From Gammaproteobacteria bacterium (lineage in GTDB: Bacteria > Pseudomonadota > Gammaproteobacteria > Steroidobacterales > JABDKV01): a stretch of DNA of 14,614 nt. The DNA is taken from contig JAOTXR010000009.1 of assembly GCA_029862285.1 (NCBI GenBank), forward strand, positions 1 to 14,614, given 5' to 3'. How positions within the stretch are numbered: position 1 is the stretch's first letter; the number at the start of each line of letters is the position of its first letter. Under the pieces are notes generated by a model. The model did no database searches. It was given only the letters and a program-made list of their open reading frames with translations, and had not been told where the DNA came from. Below are positions 1 to 7,007 of the stretch, in pieces. The translations under genes were made by a program, and so were the position numbers.

Positions 1-441
1 GAAAATCACGAGATCGGCGCGAATGTCATGGCGTGCGGCGGGAAGAATGAAAATCTCGCCCGCACGGCCCAGAAACATGTGGCGATGGAGAATCTCGCAA
101 ATTGCCCCGTCCATGCGCTGGTCGATCGCGTGAGCCGCCGCCGATAGTCGCTTGACGCCTTGATAAAACCCCAGCACTACGGCGCGGGTATCGGCCTCGG
201 TAATGCTGCCTTCTGCCAGCCGCAGATCGATCCGCGGTCTGGCCGGGGCCGCAAAGATGCTTCTGGCCGATGCCGGTTGCTTCGTGGTCTTCTGCGTTGT
301 TTTGCGCTTGGTGGTCTTGCGCTTTGTCTTGCGCTTAGTCTTGCGCTTGGTCGTCGTCCGCTTTGTCTTGCGCTTGGCGGTCTTCCGTTCTGTCTTGCGC
401 TTGCCAGTTTTCGATGCCTTCTTAGAACGCTTCTTCACCAT
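1..441 (-). CDS. Lys/Arg-rich-tailed protein with leucyl-aminopeptidase N-terminal-like domain (3' end cut by window edge)
   Basis: The frame is open for all 147 codons from the start to base 1, so the C-terminus lies outside the window. Start choice: AAGAGG directly abuts an upstream ATG at 450 but lies 9 nt before the ATG at 441, so 441 (MVKKRSKK) is preferred. Residues 1-55 are a disordered basic tail with six KRKT units, like bacterial histone H1-like or AlgP-type tails, which bind nucleic acid or polyanions. Residues about 70-147 (AVVLGFYQGVKRL, then GRAGEIFILP) resemble the N-terminal macro-like domain of M17 leucyl aminopeptidases, which also occurs in some CHAT/caspase-like proteins. 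The tail resemblance is clear; the domain call is from pattern memory and tentative. The gene is divergent from the next gene, with a palindrome between them. No enzymatic function can be assigned without the missing part. Confidence 0.75.
   Translation of the reverse strand, partial: MVKKRSKKASKTGKRKTERKTAKRKTKRTTTKRKTKRKTKRKTTKRKTTQKTTKQPASARSIFAAPARPRIDLRLAEGSITEADTRAVVLGFYQGVKRLSAAAHAIDQRMDGAICEILHRHMFLGRAGEIFILPAARHDIRADLVIF
283..402 (-). repeat. Degenerate 12-nt repeat tract coding KRKT units
   Basis: On the plus strand the word tcttgcgctt recurs at roughly 12-nt steps. Read on the minus strand it codes KRKT units separated by Thr, Ala or Glu-Arg, covering residues about 14-53 of the H1-like tail. 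The period is a multiple of three, so gain or loss of units keeps the frame. Confidence 0.7.
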
Positions 442-567
442 TGGAAACATCCTCTTAGTTTCTTAGTAGCCGTTTCAGTATAGACGAGGAAAATGGGATC
501 CGATTGCATTTCCGACATTCCTTCAGAAAAAAGCGGTCATTGAGTACATTCTTATAAATGAAGCAGC

Positions 568-583
568 TTCGATCCGGATCGAA
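568..583. promoter_or_regulatory. Perfect 16-bp palindrome, possible operator
   Basis: TTCGATCCGGATCGAA is its own reverse complement over all 16 bases. It sits between two divergently oriented genes (starts at 441 minus and 635 plus), about 50 bp before the membrane-protein gene, where a dimeric repressor or activator could bind. No matching regulator is encoded nearby and I do not recognise the site. A chance GATC-rich palindrome remains possible. Confidence 0.35.
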
Positions 584-634
584 TTTTCGACATCGTGATA
601 GGATCGCCAAAGAAACGATCGGAAAAACCCCCGC

Positions 635-1120
635 ATGCCTGAGATTACCCCGCTAGGCTGGTTTCATACCGCCATGGGCATCATCGCCCTGGTCAGTGGC
701 GTCTTTACACTGGCCAGTTTCAAGGAAATATCCTGGCAAACCCGCTCCGGGCAGATCTATCTGGCAACTACTTTGATTACTGCGGGCACGGCCCTGGCCA
801 TTTTTCAACGCGGCGGGTTTGGGCCGGGTCATGGTCTGGCAGTGATGACATTGCTGGCGTTGGTAGTGGGGACGGTAGCGGCGACAATGAAACCGTTCGG
901 AAAATTGTCGCGGCGCGTGCAGGCGGTCAGTTACTCGGCGACTCTGCTCTTTCATTGCATTCCTGCGGTAACGGACGGGTTGATGCGTTTACCGGTTGGC
1001 GACCCTGTTCTGACGTCGATCGAAGATCCGATTCTGAAGCTGTGTTACCTGGGCCTGTTGGGTCTCTTTCTGGTCGGCGTCAGCCTGCAATTGCGCTGGA
1101 TTAATCGACAGCCCGCCTAG
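635..1120 (+). CDS. Small multi-pass inner-membrane protein, DUF2306-like
   Basis: A 161-residue protein with about four or five hydrophobic segments: residues about 6-28, 40-58, 68-85, a weaker one at 97-113, and 135-152. The opening LGWFHTAMG and the later LLFHCIP, each with a membrane-embedded His, recall the DUF2306 family of uncharacterised membrane proteins and related haem-binding four-helix membrane proteins. The family call is tentative. It has no signal peptide beyond the first transmembrane helix and no soluble domain. The ribosome-binding site before the ATG is weak (GGAAAAA). It precedes the secreted-protein gene at 1305 by 184 bp, so co-transcription is possible but not shown. 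Its biochemical role is unknown. Confidence 0.8.
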   Translation: MPEITPLGWFHTAMGIIALVSGVFTLASFKEISWQTRSGQIYLATTLITAGTALAIFQRGGFGPGHGLAVMTLLALVVGTVAATMKPFGKLSRRVQAVSYSATLLFHCIPAVTDGLMRLPVGDPVLTSIEDPILKLCYLGLLGLFLVGVSLQLRWINRQPA

Positions 1121-1304
1121 TCCTGGCGAAGCTGTTTTCGTATTGCAATGCATCGCAGCGGCCAGTCGGCCATAAATAGAATACACTGTACCTCCGTTGG
1201 GCTCGGAGTAGTCCAGCCGGGCATGGCCGTTACGAAATCCGGATAGTTCTGGACCAGATCAGGCCAATTGACGTTCCACAATCATGAACAAAGGGGATTA
1301 AACT

Positions 1305-1754
1305 GTGACATTCTCATTACGCTCTCTATGTACTCTGGTCGCACTGGCCGTCTTGACTCTTTCGGCCGCACGGGCGGACGATCGCGTCTACACTGATTTG
1401 CACTCTGTGTGGTCGGTGAGCTTCATCGAGACCCACGCGGGTCATTTCGACGACTACATAGCGAATCTCAACAATATTTGGCGCCGCTACCTCGATGAGC
1501 AAAAGAAGGACGGCGATGTACTGTCTTACAAGATGATTCCCATCGCCTTTCCGCGTGATGGCGAGCCAAACCTCATGCTCATGGTCGAATTCAAGAACTG
1601 GGCGGCCTTTGATCGGGGCAACGATTATTTCGACAAGCTGGCCAAGAAGCTGCAAGGCGGCGTAGATGAAGCTACGCAGTCAAATGTCGACCGTGAGGAA
1701 ATACGCGAATTGCGTGGTGGCTTCGCGGGTCGTGAAATCAAATTCAAGAAATAG
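1305..1754 (+). CDS. Small secreted protein, possible dimeric alpha/beta-barrel fold
   Basis: A 149-residue protein starting at GTG, with AAGGGG 8 nt upstream deciding the start. Residues 1-24 form a clear Sec signal peptide (hydrophobic core LVALAVLTLS, cleavage after ARA), so it is probably periplasmic. The mature part alternates strands and helices: SVWSVSFIETHAGHFDDYIANL, then a pair around residues 85-95 (NLMLMVEFKNW) followed by a helix. That order resembles ferredoxin-like dimeric alpha/beta-barrel proteins such as the NIPSNAP and antibiotic-monooxygenase groups. This is a fold impression only, with no catalytic residues identified. It is followed 24 bp later by a strong hairpin, convergent with the minus-strand oxidoreductase gene. 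Confidence 0.82.
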   Translation: MTFSLRSLCTLVALAVLTLSAARADDRVYTDLHSVWSVSFIETHAGHFDDYIANLNNIWRRYLDEQKKDGDVLSYKMIPIAFPRDGEPNLMLMVEFKNWAAFDRGNDYFDKLAKKLQGGVDEATQSNVDREEIRELRGGFAGREIKFKK

Positions 1755-1777
1755 GCTTGACCTGCGTTTCGGCCAAA

Positions 1778-1809
1778 GACGGGCACGATCTGAATGGTTC
1801 GTGCCCGTT
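1778..1809. terminator. Perfect 10-bp hairpin between convergent genes
   Basis: ACGGGCACGA at 1779-1788 pairs perfectly with TCGTGCCCGT at 1799-1808 across a 10-nt loop, with a G-T pair extending the stem at 1778/1809. The plus side is followed by TTCCTT and the minus side by a short CTTT. The T tracts are weak, but the position between two converging stop codons (1754 and 1855) suits a bidirectional terminator. Confidence 0.65.
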
Positions 1810-1854
1810 CCTTAGGGACGATCAGGAAAAACGTAATCCGACCCCGCTTTTGCG

Positions 1855-3693
1855 TTAGGCGAGTTCGCGCACGGCGCGATAGGCCTGCGTGATAGCCGAG
1901 TTGGTGTTAGACGCCGCGCCCGCATCAGAGTTGGCTATCGCAATACGACCGAACGGTTGCCGGCCGATAACCCAGGGTTTGACGTCGTCACTCGGCCAGT
2001 CCGGCTCCCACAGCAGGTCGGGCGAATAGGAATAACCATGTGCCCAGCGGTTGACGGTTATCGCGCTGATATCACGTTCGACATCGAAGCCCGCCGTGCC
2101 GAGGGCCTGATCGAGCTGGTCACGCACGTGATGTTCGTAAGTCGAAAACGGTGTCGTCAATAGCTGACGGCGTCCCGCGCGCCACTGTTCCGGGCCCTGA
2201 AGATCAGCAAAGTACGGCACGTGGCACATGTGCAATACCATCGGTTCGTCGGGACTCGCACCAAACTTGTACTTGCCCAGGGAAACCGGGTAGTCGAGTT
2301 CGACTTGTTTGTAGAAATCACCAGTGTAGTAAACGAAAGACACGCCGAGCTCGGCGAATGCACGCCAGCTCTTTGCCATCACCTTGGTATACACCAGCGG
2401 TACCTTTACGTTGTACCGTAGCCCTTCGACCTGTTTTTCGGGTAACTCCGGACACAGGTAGGGGATTGCCATGTTGTAGCAGGCCATCACGCACCGTCGG
2501 GTGCGGACTGTGTGCACATGGCCGTTGTGTACATAGGTCACGTCCACCCGGCGCTGATTACGCGTGTGCACTGCGTTGACCACCGTACTGTTGAGCCGAA
2601 TCCGGACGTCTGCATTTTTTTGATCGAGCAACGAGTAATCGACGCGCGACGTGACGACGTCCTCCATTGTGTTGCCCGGTACCGCCTGCGGTAGCAGACC
2701 ACGCACCAACAAACGGGCCAGCGACGCGTTGCCGTCAGGGAAATGAAAAATATACGGCTCGTCGCCGCGATAACCGACCCGCGGCATAGTGTGAGTAAGC
2801 CCTGGCATGCCGCCGCCGTCATCGTAGCCTTGCACCTGGATCGCCGGAATCTCGTCAGTGCCGACACACCAGAAGCTGATCCCCCAGCGCCGGTACATTT
2901 CCAGTACCTGCTGGTCGACTTTTGCATAGTCCTTGAGAAAATCGTGATAGCTCAGTTTGCTCAGCAGCTCGTGTTTTTGTGTCCGCGTCAGCCCCGGCAG
3001 ATAGTCGCGTTTATCGGTAAAAACACGTACGAGGTCGGTTTTCGCCTTGTCGGTCATTGGTGTCTGCGCTGCAAAATCCCGCCACGGGATACTGCCGTAA
3101 CCGGTCGCCACTTTGTGTGTACCAAAAGTCGCTTGATCGTAGACGATCGCTTTGCTCAGCCCCATGGACGCATAAAGATCCTGATCGAAATATTGATAAA
3201 AGCGCTCGACGTCGATACCAATATCGATCAACAGCTGGCGCGCCGCATCGGTGTACGACGACGGTGTGTCGATGGATTCGGTGCCGCCATAGCCAATGCG
3301 GACATCACCATTGACCGAGAACTCGTTGCGTCGCGCGTGACCACCAAAATCGTCATGATTGTCCAGCAGCAAAATGCGGGCGCGAGGGTTTCTCTGGCGG
3401 TAAAAATGGGCGCTCGCCAGACCGCTTATGCCGGCACCAACGATAACGAGATCAAATTTTTCTTCGGGTCTGTCGTGCCGCCAGCTGCGACCGGCGACCC
3501 GGGCGTGCATGGTCTCCCAGGTTCCGTCACGGCTACCACGCAAACCGGTCAATGCCGGTGGATAGTAGTTTGAGCCCAGCTTGAAATGCGGTTCTTCGCT
3601 GCCAAACAACGTCGTCCATGGCGACAACAGCGAGGCACCGATGGCCACCTGTGTGCCATTGAGAAAATCACGGCGTGTGATCTCGTTGCGCAT
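1855..3693 (-). CDS. Tat-exported FAD-dependent oxidoreductase, spermidine-dehydrogenase-like
   Basis: A 612-residue flavoprotein. Residues 6-13 (TRRDFLNG) form a twin-arginine export motif followed by a hydrophobic stretch, so the protein probably folds with FAD in the cytoplasm and moves to the periplasm. Residues 81-120 are the FAD-binding Rossmann unit: VIVGAGISGLASA, an acidic end of strand two at D111, then DDFGGHAR. The early YYPPALTGLRGS block and the later CYNMAIPYLCPELP block are typical, from memory, of the SpdH-like group, named after a Pseudomonas aeruginosa enzyme that oxidises spermidine. Length (about 610-620) fits. The substrate is not established here. There is no clear Shine-Dalgarno before the ATG. 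It lies 121 bp downstream of two PPK2 genes on the same strand, so it may be the last gene of that unit. Confidence 0.88.
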   Translation of the reverse strand: MRNEITRRDFLNGTQVAIGASLLSPWTTLFGSEEPHFKLGSNYYPPALTGLRGSRDGTWETMHARVAGRSWRHDRPEEKFDLVIVGAGISGLASAHFYRQRNPRARILLLDNHDDFGGHARRNEFSVNGDVRIGYGGTESIDTPSSYTDAARQLLIDIGIDVERFYQYFDQDLYASMGLSKAIVYDQATFGTHKVATGYGSIPWRDFAAQTPMTDKAKTDLVRVFTDKRDYLPGLTRTQKHELLSKLSYHDFLKDYAKVDQQVLEMYRRWGISFWCVGTDEIPAIQVQGYDDGGGMPGLTHTMPRVGYRGDEPYIFHFPDGNASLARLLVRGLLPQAVPGNTMEDVVTSRVDYSLLDQKNADVRIRLNSTVVNAVHTRNQRRVDVTYVHNGHVHTVRTRRCVMACYNMAIPYLCPELPEKQVEGLRYNVKVPLVYTKVMAKSWRAFAELGVSFVYYTGDFYKQVELDYPVSLGKYKFGASPDEPMVLHMCHVPYFADLQGPEQWRAGRRQLLTTPFSTYEHHVRDQLDQALGTAGFDVERDISAITVNRWAHGYSYSPDLLWEPDWPSDDVKPWVIGRQPFGRIAIANSDAGAASNTNSAITQAYRAVRELA

Positions 3694-3814
3694 GTGGGGA
3701 GAGTGTACTCGCCACGCTGACCAATTGCTGCATGAGACAAACCGGAAAAGGGATCAGAATATGATTGGGCCTGGTTGCAGGACTCGAGATTCCAGCCCTG
3801 TAAGACCAGACGCT

Positions 3815-4588
3815 TCAGGACTTCTTGTTTGTGCCCTTGTGTTTGCCGCCCGGCACATCGGGCGGCTCGATACCCAGCGAGTTGGCCATCGCATCAACCA
3901 GCACGCTGACGGTTTTGACCCGCGCATGGTATTTGTCGTTGCCTTCGACGATAGTCCATGGTGCGCGCAGGGTCGACGTTTTGACCAGCATGTCATTGAC
4001 CGCCTCGGCATACTGGTTCCATTTTTCCCGGTTGCGCCAGTCTTCATCGGTCAGTTTCCAGGCCTTTCGCGGCGTCGTCTTTCGACTCTCGAAGCGCGCT
4101 AACTGCTCCTCGCGACTTAGATGTAGCCAGAATTTCACCACAACCGTACCGAAGTCGGTTAGTTGTCTTTCGAAGTCGTTGATCTCGCGATACGCGCGCT
4201 TCCATTCTGCTTCCTTGGCAAATCCCTCCAGGCGCTCGACCGTAACGCGCCCGTACCAGCTTCGGTCAAAGATCAGGATCTGCTTTTCTTCGGGTGGCAG
4301 CAGACGTCGCCAGAAGCGCCAAAGGTACTGGTGCGTGGCATCGTCACCAGTAGGTGCTGCTATCGCGAATACCTGGTAGCCGCGTGGGTCCAGCATCTCG
4401 GTAAGACGCCGGATGTTGCCGCCTTTGCCCGCCGCGTCCCAACCTTCGAAAACAATGACGACTGACCGCTTCTTTTTGTACAGCTCATACGCAAGCAGTC
4501 GCAACTGCAACTGCTTCATTCGCAATTCCCTGACATAGGTCTTGCGATCCAGCGTCAGCGACAGGTCGACAGTATCGAGCACACTCAT
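3815..4588 (-). CDS. Polyphosphate kinase 2 family protein (intact active site)
   Basis: A 257-residue single-domain PPK2. The family moves phosphate between inorganic polyphosphate and nucleotides (AMP, ADP, GDP, depending on class) in the cytoplasm. Visible motifs: Walker A at residues 49-57 (GWDAAGKGG, with the Asp and Lys expected for activity), the RGYQVFAIAAPT strand, RFWRRLLP, and the Walker-B-like FDRSWYGR at 107-114. A basic lid region with ESRKTTPRKAWKLT follows at 167-180. Length is normal for one PPK2 domain. The ATG overlaps the stop of the preceding PPK2 gene by 4 bp (ATGA), so translation is probably coupled. Whether it favours AMP or diphosphates cannot be read reliably from the sequence. 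The C-terminal tail is basic (HKGTNKKS). Confidence 0.92.
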   Translation of the reverse strand: MSVLDTVDLSLTLDRKTYVRELRMKQLQLRLLAYELYKKKRSVVIVFEGWDAAGKGGNIRRLTEMLDPRGYQVFAIAAPTGDDATHQYLWRFWRRLLPPEEKQILIFDRSWYGRVTVERLEGFAKEAEWKRAYREINDFERQLTDFGTVVVKFWLHLSREEQLARFESRKTTPRKAWKLTDEDWRNREKWNQYAEAVNDMLVKTSTLRAPWTIVEGNDKYHARVKTVSVLVDAMANSLGIEPPDVPGGKHKGTNKKS

Positions 4589-5391
4589 CCGTCGTCCTCT
4601 TTCGGTTTACCGAGTTCTTCGACATCTTCTGCCATTGAAAGATATTCGTCTTCGTAGCCTAACTCCGGCAGCGGCAGCCCACGCGCGGTAATCGAATCGG
4701 CCAGTGCGCCGGCCATCGTTTCGAGGACCTTGATCCGGGCCCAGCGCTTGTCCACGCATTCGACGATGGTCCAGGGCGCCCACTCCGACTCGGTCAACTC
4801 CAGCATCTCTTCGATGACCTCGACGTACTCTTCGTAGCGCTCGTTTTGCCGCCAATCTTCGGGATGCATGTGCCAGGCTGTAAGTGCATCGGACTCCAAT
4901 TTGCGAAATCTTTTCTTCTGCTCTTTCTTCGAAGTGTGCAGGAGGAATTTACAGATCTTGTAACCGTCGTCTGCCAGCACACGTTCGAAGTCATCGATAT
5001 CGCGGTAGGCTTGTCGCCAGCCTTTTTCGTCGACGTTTCCTTCCACCCGTTCTACCAGTACGCGGCGATACCAGGAACCGTCGAAGATGGCGATCTCCCC
5101 GTAGTTCGGAATCCTTTGCCAGAAGCGCCACAGCCACGGCATGTGCATCTCGAAAGTCCGCTGAGCCTGCATCGAATGCAATTGGAATCCGCGCGGTTCC
5201 AGCGGCTGCGTAACGGAGTTGATGATGCCGGCCTTCCCGGTGCCTTTCCAGCCTTCAAATACCACGATGACCGGAATCTTGTGCTGCCAGCAGCTACGTT
5301 GCAGCAGTAAAAGTTCATTGCGCAAAATACTGCGTTGCCGGCGATATTCGTCTTTCGTCAGCGACTGAGTGAGATCGATCTTGTCGAGCAT
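4585..5391 (-). CDS. PPK2 family protein with degenerate active-site motifs
   Basis: A 268-residue PPK2-fold protein, first gene of the minus-strand unit. It keeps the family frame: VIVVFEGW, RGFQLHSMQA, WRFWQRIPNYGE, then DIDDFERVLADDGY and a C-terminal APWTIVE. The phosphate-binding loop at 47-55 reads GWKGTGKAG, with Lys where active enzymes have Asp. The second motif at 103-110 reads FDGSWYRR instead of FDRSWYGR. Lys53 and Asp104 remain. In the known two-domain PPK2 enzymes (polyphosphate:AMP phosphotransferases) one half is catalytic and the other degenerate. By analogy this may be a structural or regulatory partner of the overlapping downstream PPK2; that is inference. The C-terminal tail is acidic (EDVEELGKPKEDDG), opposite in charge to its partner's tail. 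No Shine-Dalgarno is evident before the ATG at 5391. Confidence 0.9.
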   Translation of the reverse strand: MLDKIDLTQSLTKDEYRRQRSILRNELLLLQRSCWQHKIPVIVVFEGWKGTGKAGIINSVTQPLEPRGFQLHSMQAQRTFEMHMPWLWRFWQRIPNYGEIAIFDGSWYRRVLVERVEGNVDEKGWRQAYRDIDDFERVLADDGYKICKFLLHTSKKEQKKRFRKLESDALTAWHMHPEDWRQNERYEEYVEVIEEMLELTESEWAPWTIVECVDKRWARIKVLETMAGALADSITARGLPLPELGYEDEYLSMAEDVEELGKPKEDDG

Positions 5392-5729
5392 GATGCGTGT
5401 ATCTTACCAGCCGCCATTTGAGGCGTGAACGTGCCTAATCCCGGAACGCTCAGACGAAAGCCAATCGCGCTACAGGACAGCACTGACACAGCAGGATCGC
5501 CAATAAGAACAAATGCGTTTGCCGGATCGCAGGGCAATCCGGGTGGGGGTTGCCGTAGTGGATGAAATCGGCCCAAACCGGCTTCGCCTTGTGGCGTCCC
5601 ACCGGTAAAAAACTGCGTTCGTCCCCTGTCAAGGCAATTTTCCTGAACTACACTGCTAGTGAACAGCGGTCGCACACATCACTGCGCCGCACTAAGAAAC
5701 GTCATCTAGCTGCGAAAAGGGGAGTATCC
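5392..5729. other. Intergenic region between divergent PPK2 and secreted-protein genes
   Basis: 338 bp with no convincing gene. The plus-strand frame of the next gene is open back to 5562, but that extension lacks a ribosome-binding site and would bury the signal peptide, so it is treated as non-coding. A perfect small inverted repeat, CCGGAT (5522-5527) with ATCCGG (5537-5542), is present. A TACACT box near 5648 could be a -10 element for the plus-strand gene, without a good -35. Confidence 0.5.
5398..5429 (-). promoter_or_regulatory. Possible promoter for the PPK2 unit
   Basis: On the minus strand TTCACG is followed after 17 nt by TAAGAT (each 4 of 6 matches to the sigma-70 boxes), which lies only about 9 nt before the ATG at 5391. 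Transcription would start almost at the start codon, giving a nearly leaderless mRNA. That agrees with the missing Shine-Dalgarno but could be chance. Coordinates are approximate. Confidence 0.25.
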
Positions 5730-7007
5730 ATGGGAAACGACAAACGGGCAGGACGTTGGGTCTTGGCATGTACCAGTCTGGCATGCATTTTTGCAACGCA
5801 GCACGCAGGGGCCGGCCAGCCGGTCGAACTCAGTATTGAACCGCCACCATCGGTCGCGCCGAACGGCTGGCTGTTTACCGAAGGCTGGCCATTGGTCTTC
5901 TCAATGAAAGTTGAAACTGCAGTCGCGTTCCTCGCAGATGACATCAGCAGTGGTCAGGGAGATCTCGATGCGCGGCAGGCACTGGTTATCAGCGACCCTG
6001 ACAACTGTCTCGACGTGCGCAGTTTCGACAGGGACAACTTTCCGTTCGAGCAGGATTGTGCCGCCGGCGAAGACGAAACGTATTTTGCCTTCAGGTTCGA
6101 TCCGTACGATGGACCGGGGCTGCGTAATTTTCGATGTGGCAATCCGCCGCCGCCGGTGATGGTCGATACGCCATTCGATTCAGGGAATATCGAGGGCCTC
6201 AACAAGGCGTATATTGCATCGGCATCGGGGAACCTGCGCGCGGTGGGACCGCCGTCGGGTGGTGAGCGCGATGAGATCACGTATCCGTTCGCATCCGATG
6301 ATCCTGCGGTTGACTGCTATGGCTTTGGCGCCGACCGTAATGGCGTCGAAGGGCTGGTCGTCTGGACCAGGATTGGTGCCTCCAAGGTGCTCGACCAGCA
6401 CCTCAGTGGCACGGGTCCGGGTGGCGAGGTGCGACGCCTGCGTAACGCCGCGGGTTTTGTGACTTCGGTCGGTTCAGTCCTTGTGGATAATCAGGACAAC
6501 AGTTACGTTATTGCAAACCTGATGGTGCCACGCGCGCTGTTCGAACCGTTGGTTGCGGTGGATACCAGTATCAATGCCGCCGGACCGTACACTGCCTGCG
6601 ATTACCTGCGCAAGATCGATGAAGGGCCGATAGAATGCCTCAATTACGATGGCGATGTCGGTGTCAACGTAGCCCGCGCTCGCGCGATAGTAGCGGACCT
6701 TCGGCCATCAAAGGTGACCCTAAAAGCAGTGCTGGTCGCCGGTCCGGCACCCGACTTCCTCACCGATGCCAACTTCGACGGCAAGTTCACCGAGGCGGAT
6801 CTGGTGGCCGAAGGCCACACACTGTTGTCCAATGTCGCGACCTACAGGTTCAAGACGCTACGGCCATACAATATCGAAACCGGTGGCGACCGCTGCCCGC
6901 CAAACAACATGCTGGTGGCCAAGGATCTCGATGGCGCCGATATCGCCTTTGACTTCTATTCTTGTTCTACGGGTAGCGCCCGTTCGGGCCGGCGGGTACC
7001 ACGGTAG
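5730..7007 (+). CDS. Secreted Cys-containing protein with an EF-hand/dockerin-like calcium loop, function unknown
   Basis: A 425-residue protein from the ATG at 5730, chosen because AAGGGGAG lies 5 nt upstream and a signal peptide follows directly (basic start, core VLACTSLACIFA, likely cleavage after AGA). The mature part has eight Cys (93, 110, 136, 196, 290, 303, 389, 412), suggesting disulfides in the periplasm or outside the cell. At 346-357, DANFDGKFTEAD fits a canonical 12-residue EF-hand loop (acidic or Asn at 1, 3 and 5, Gly at 6, Asp at 12). Upstream, NYDGDVGVNVAR at 305-316 looks like a decayed copy, so the pair may be dockerin-like. A Pro-rich turn (NPPPPV) lies at 138-143. I do not recognise the main domain. 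It converges stop-to-stop with the TPR gene. Confidence 0.85.
   Translation: MGNDKRAGRWVLACTSLACIFATQHAGAGQPVELSIEPPPSVAPNGWLFTEGWPLVFSMKVETAVAFLADDISSGQGDLDARQALVISDPDNCLDVRSFDRDNFPFEQDCAAGEDETYFAFRFDPYDGPGLRNFRCGNPPPPVMVDTPFDSGNIEGLNKAYIASASGNLRAVGPPSGGERDEITYPFASDDPAVDCYGFGADRNGVEGLVVWTRIGASKVLDQHLSGTGPGGEVRRLRNAAGFVTSVGSVLVDNQDNSYVIANLMVPRALFEPLVAVDTSINAAGPYTACDYLRKIDEGPIECLNYDGDVGVNVARARAIVADLRPSKVTLKAVLVAGPAPDFLTDANFDGKFTEADLVAEGHTLLSNVATYRFKTLRPYNIETGGDRCPPNNMLVAKDLDGADIAFDFYSCSTGSARSGRRVPR

Noticed and set aside
160..483. Plus-strand open frames of 107 and 87 codons at the left edge
   Set aside because: They are the antisense of the KRKT repeat tail; their Leu/Cys/Arg-rich low-complexity translation comes from the repeats.
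2743..3573. 276-codon plus-strand open frame inside the oxidoreductase gene
   Set aside because: It lies wholly antisense to a clear FAD-binding protein with family motifs, and its translation shows no domain.
5562..5729. 56-codon N-terminal extension of the secreted protein
   Set aside because: It has no ribosome-binding site and would place the signal peptide internally; the ATG at 5730 has AAGGGGAG at the right distance.
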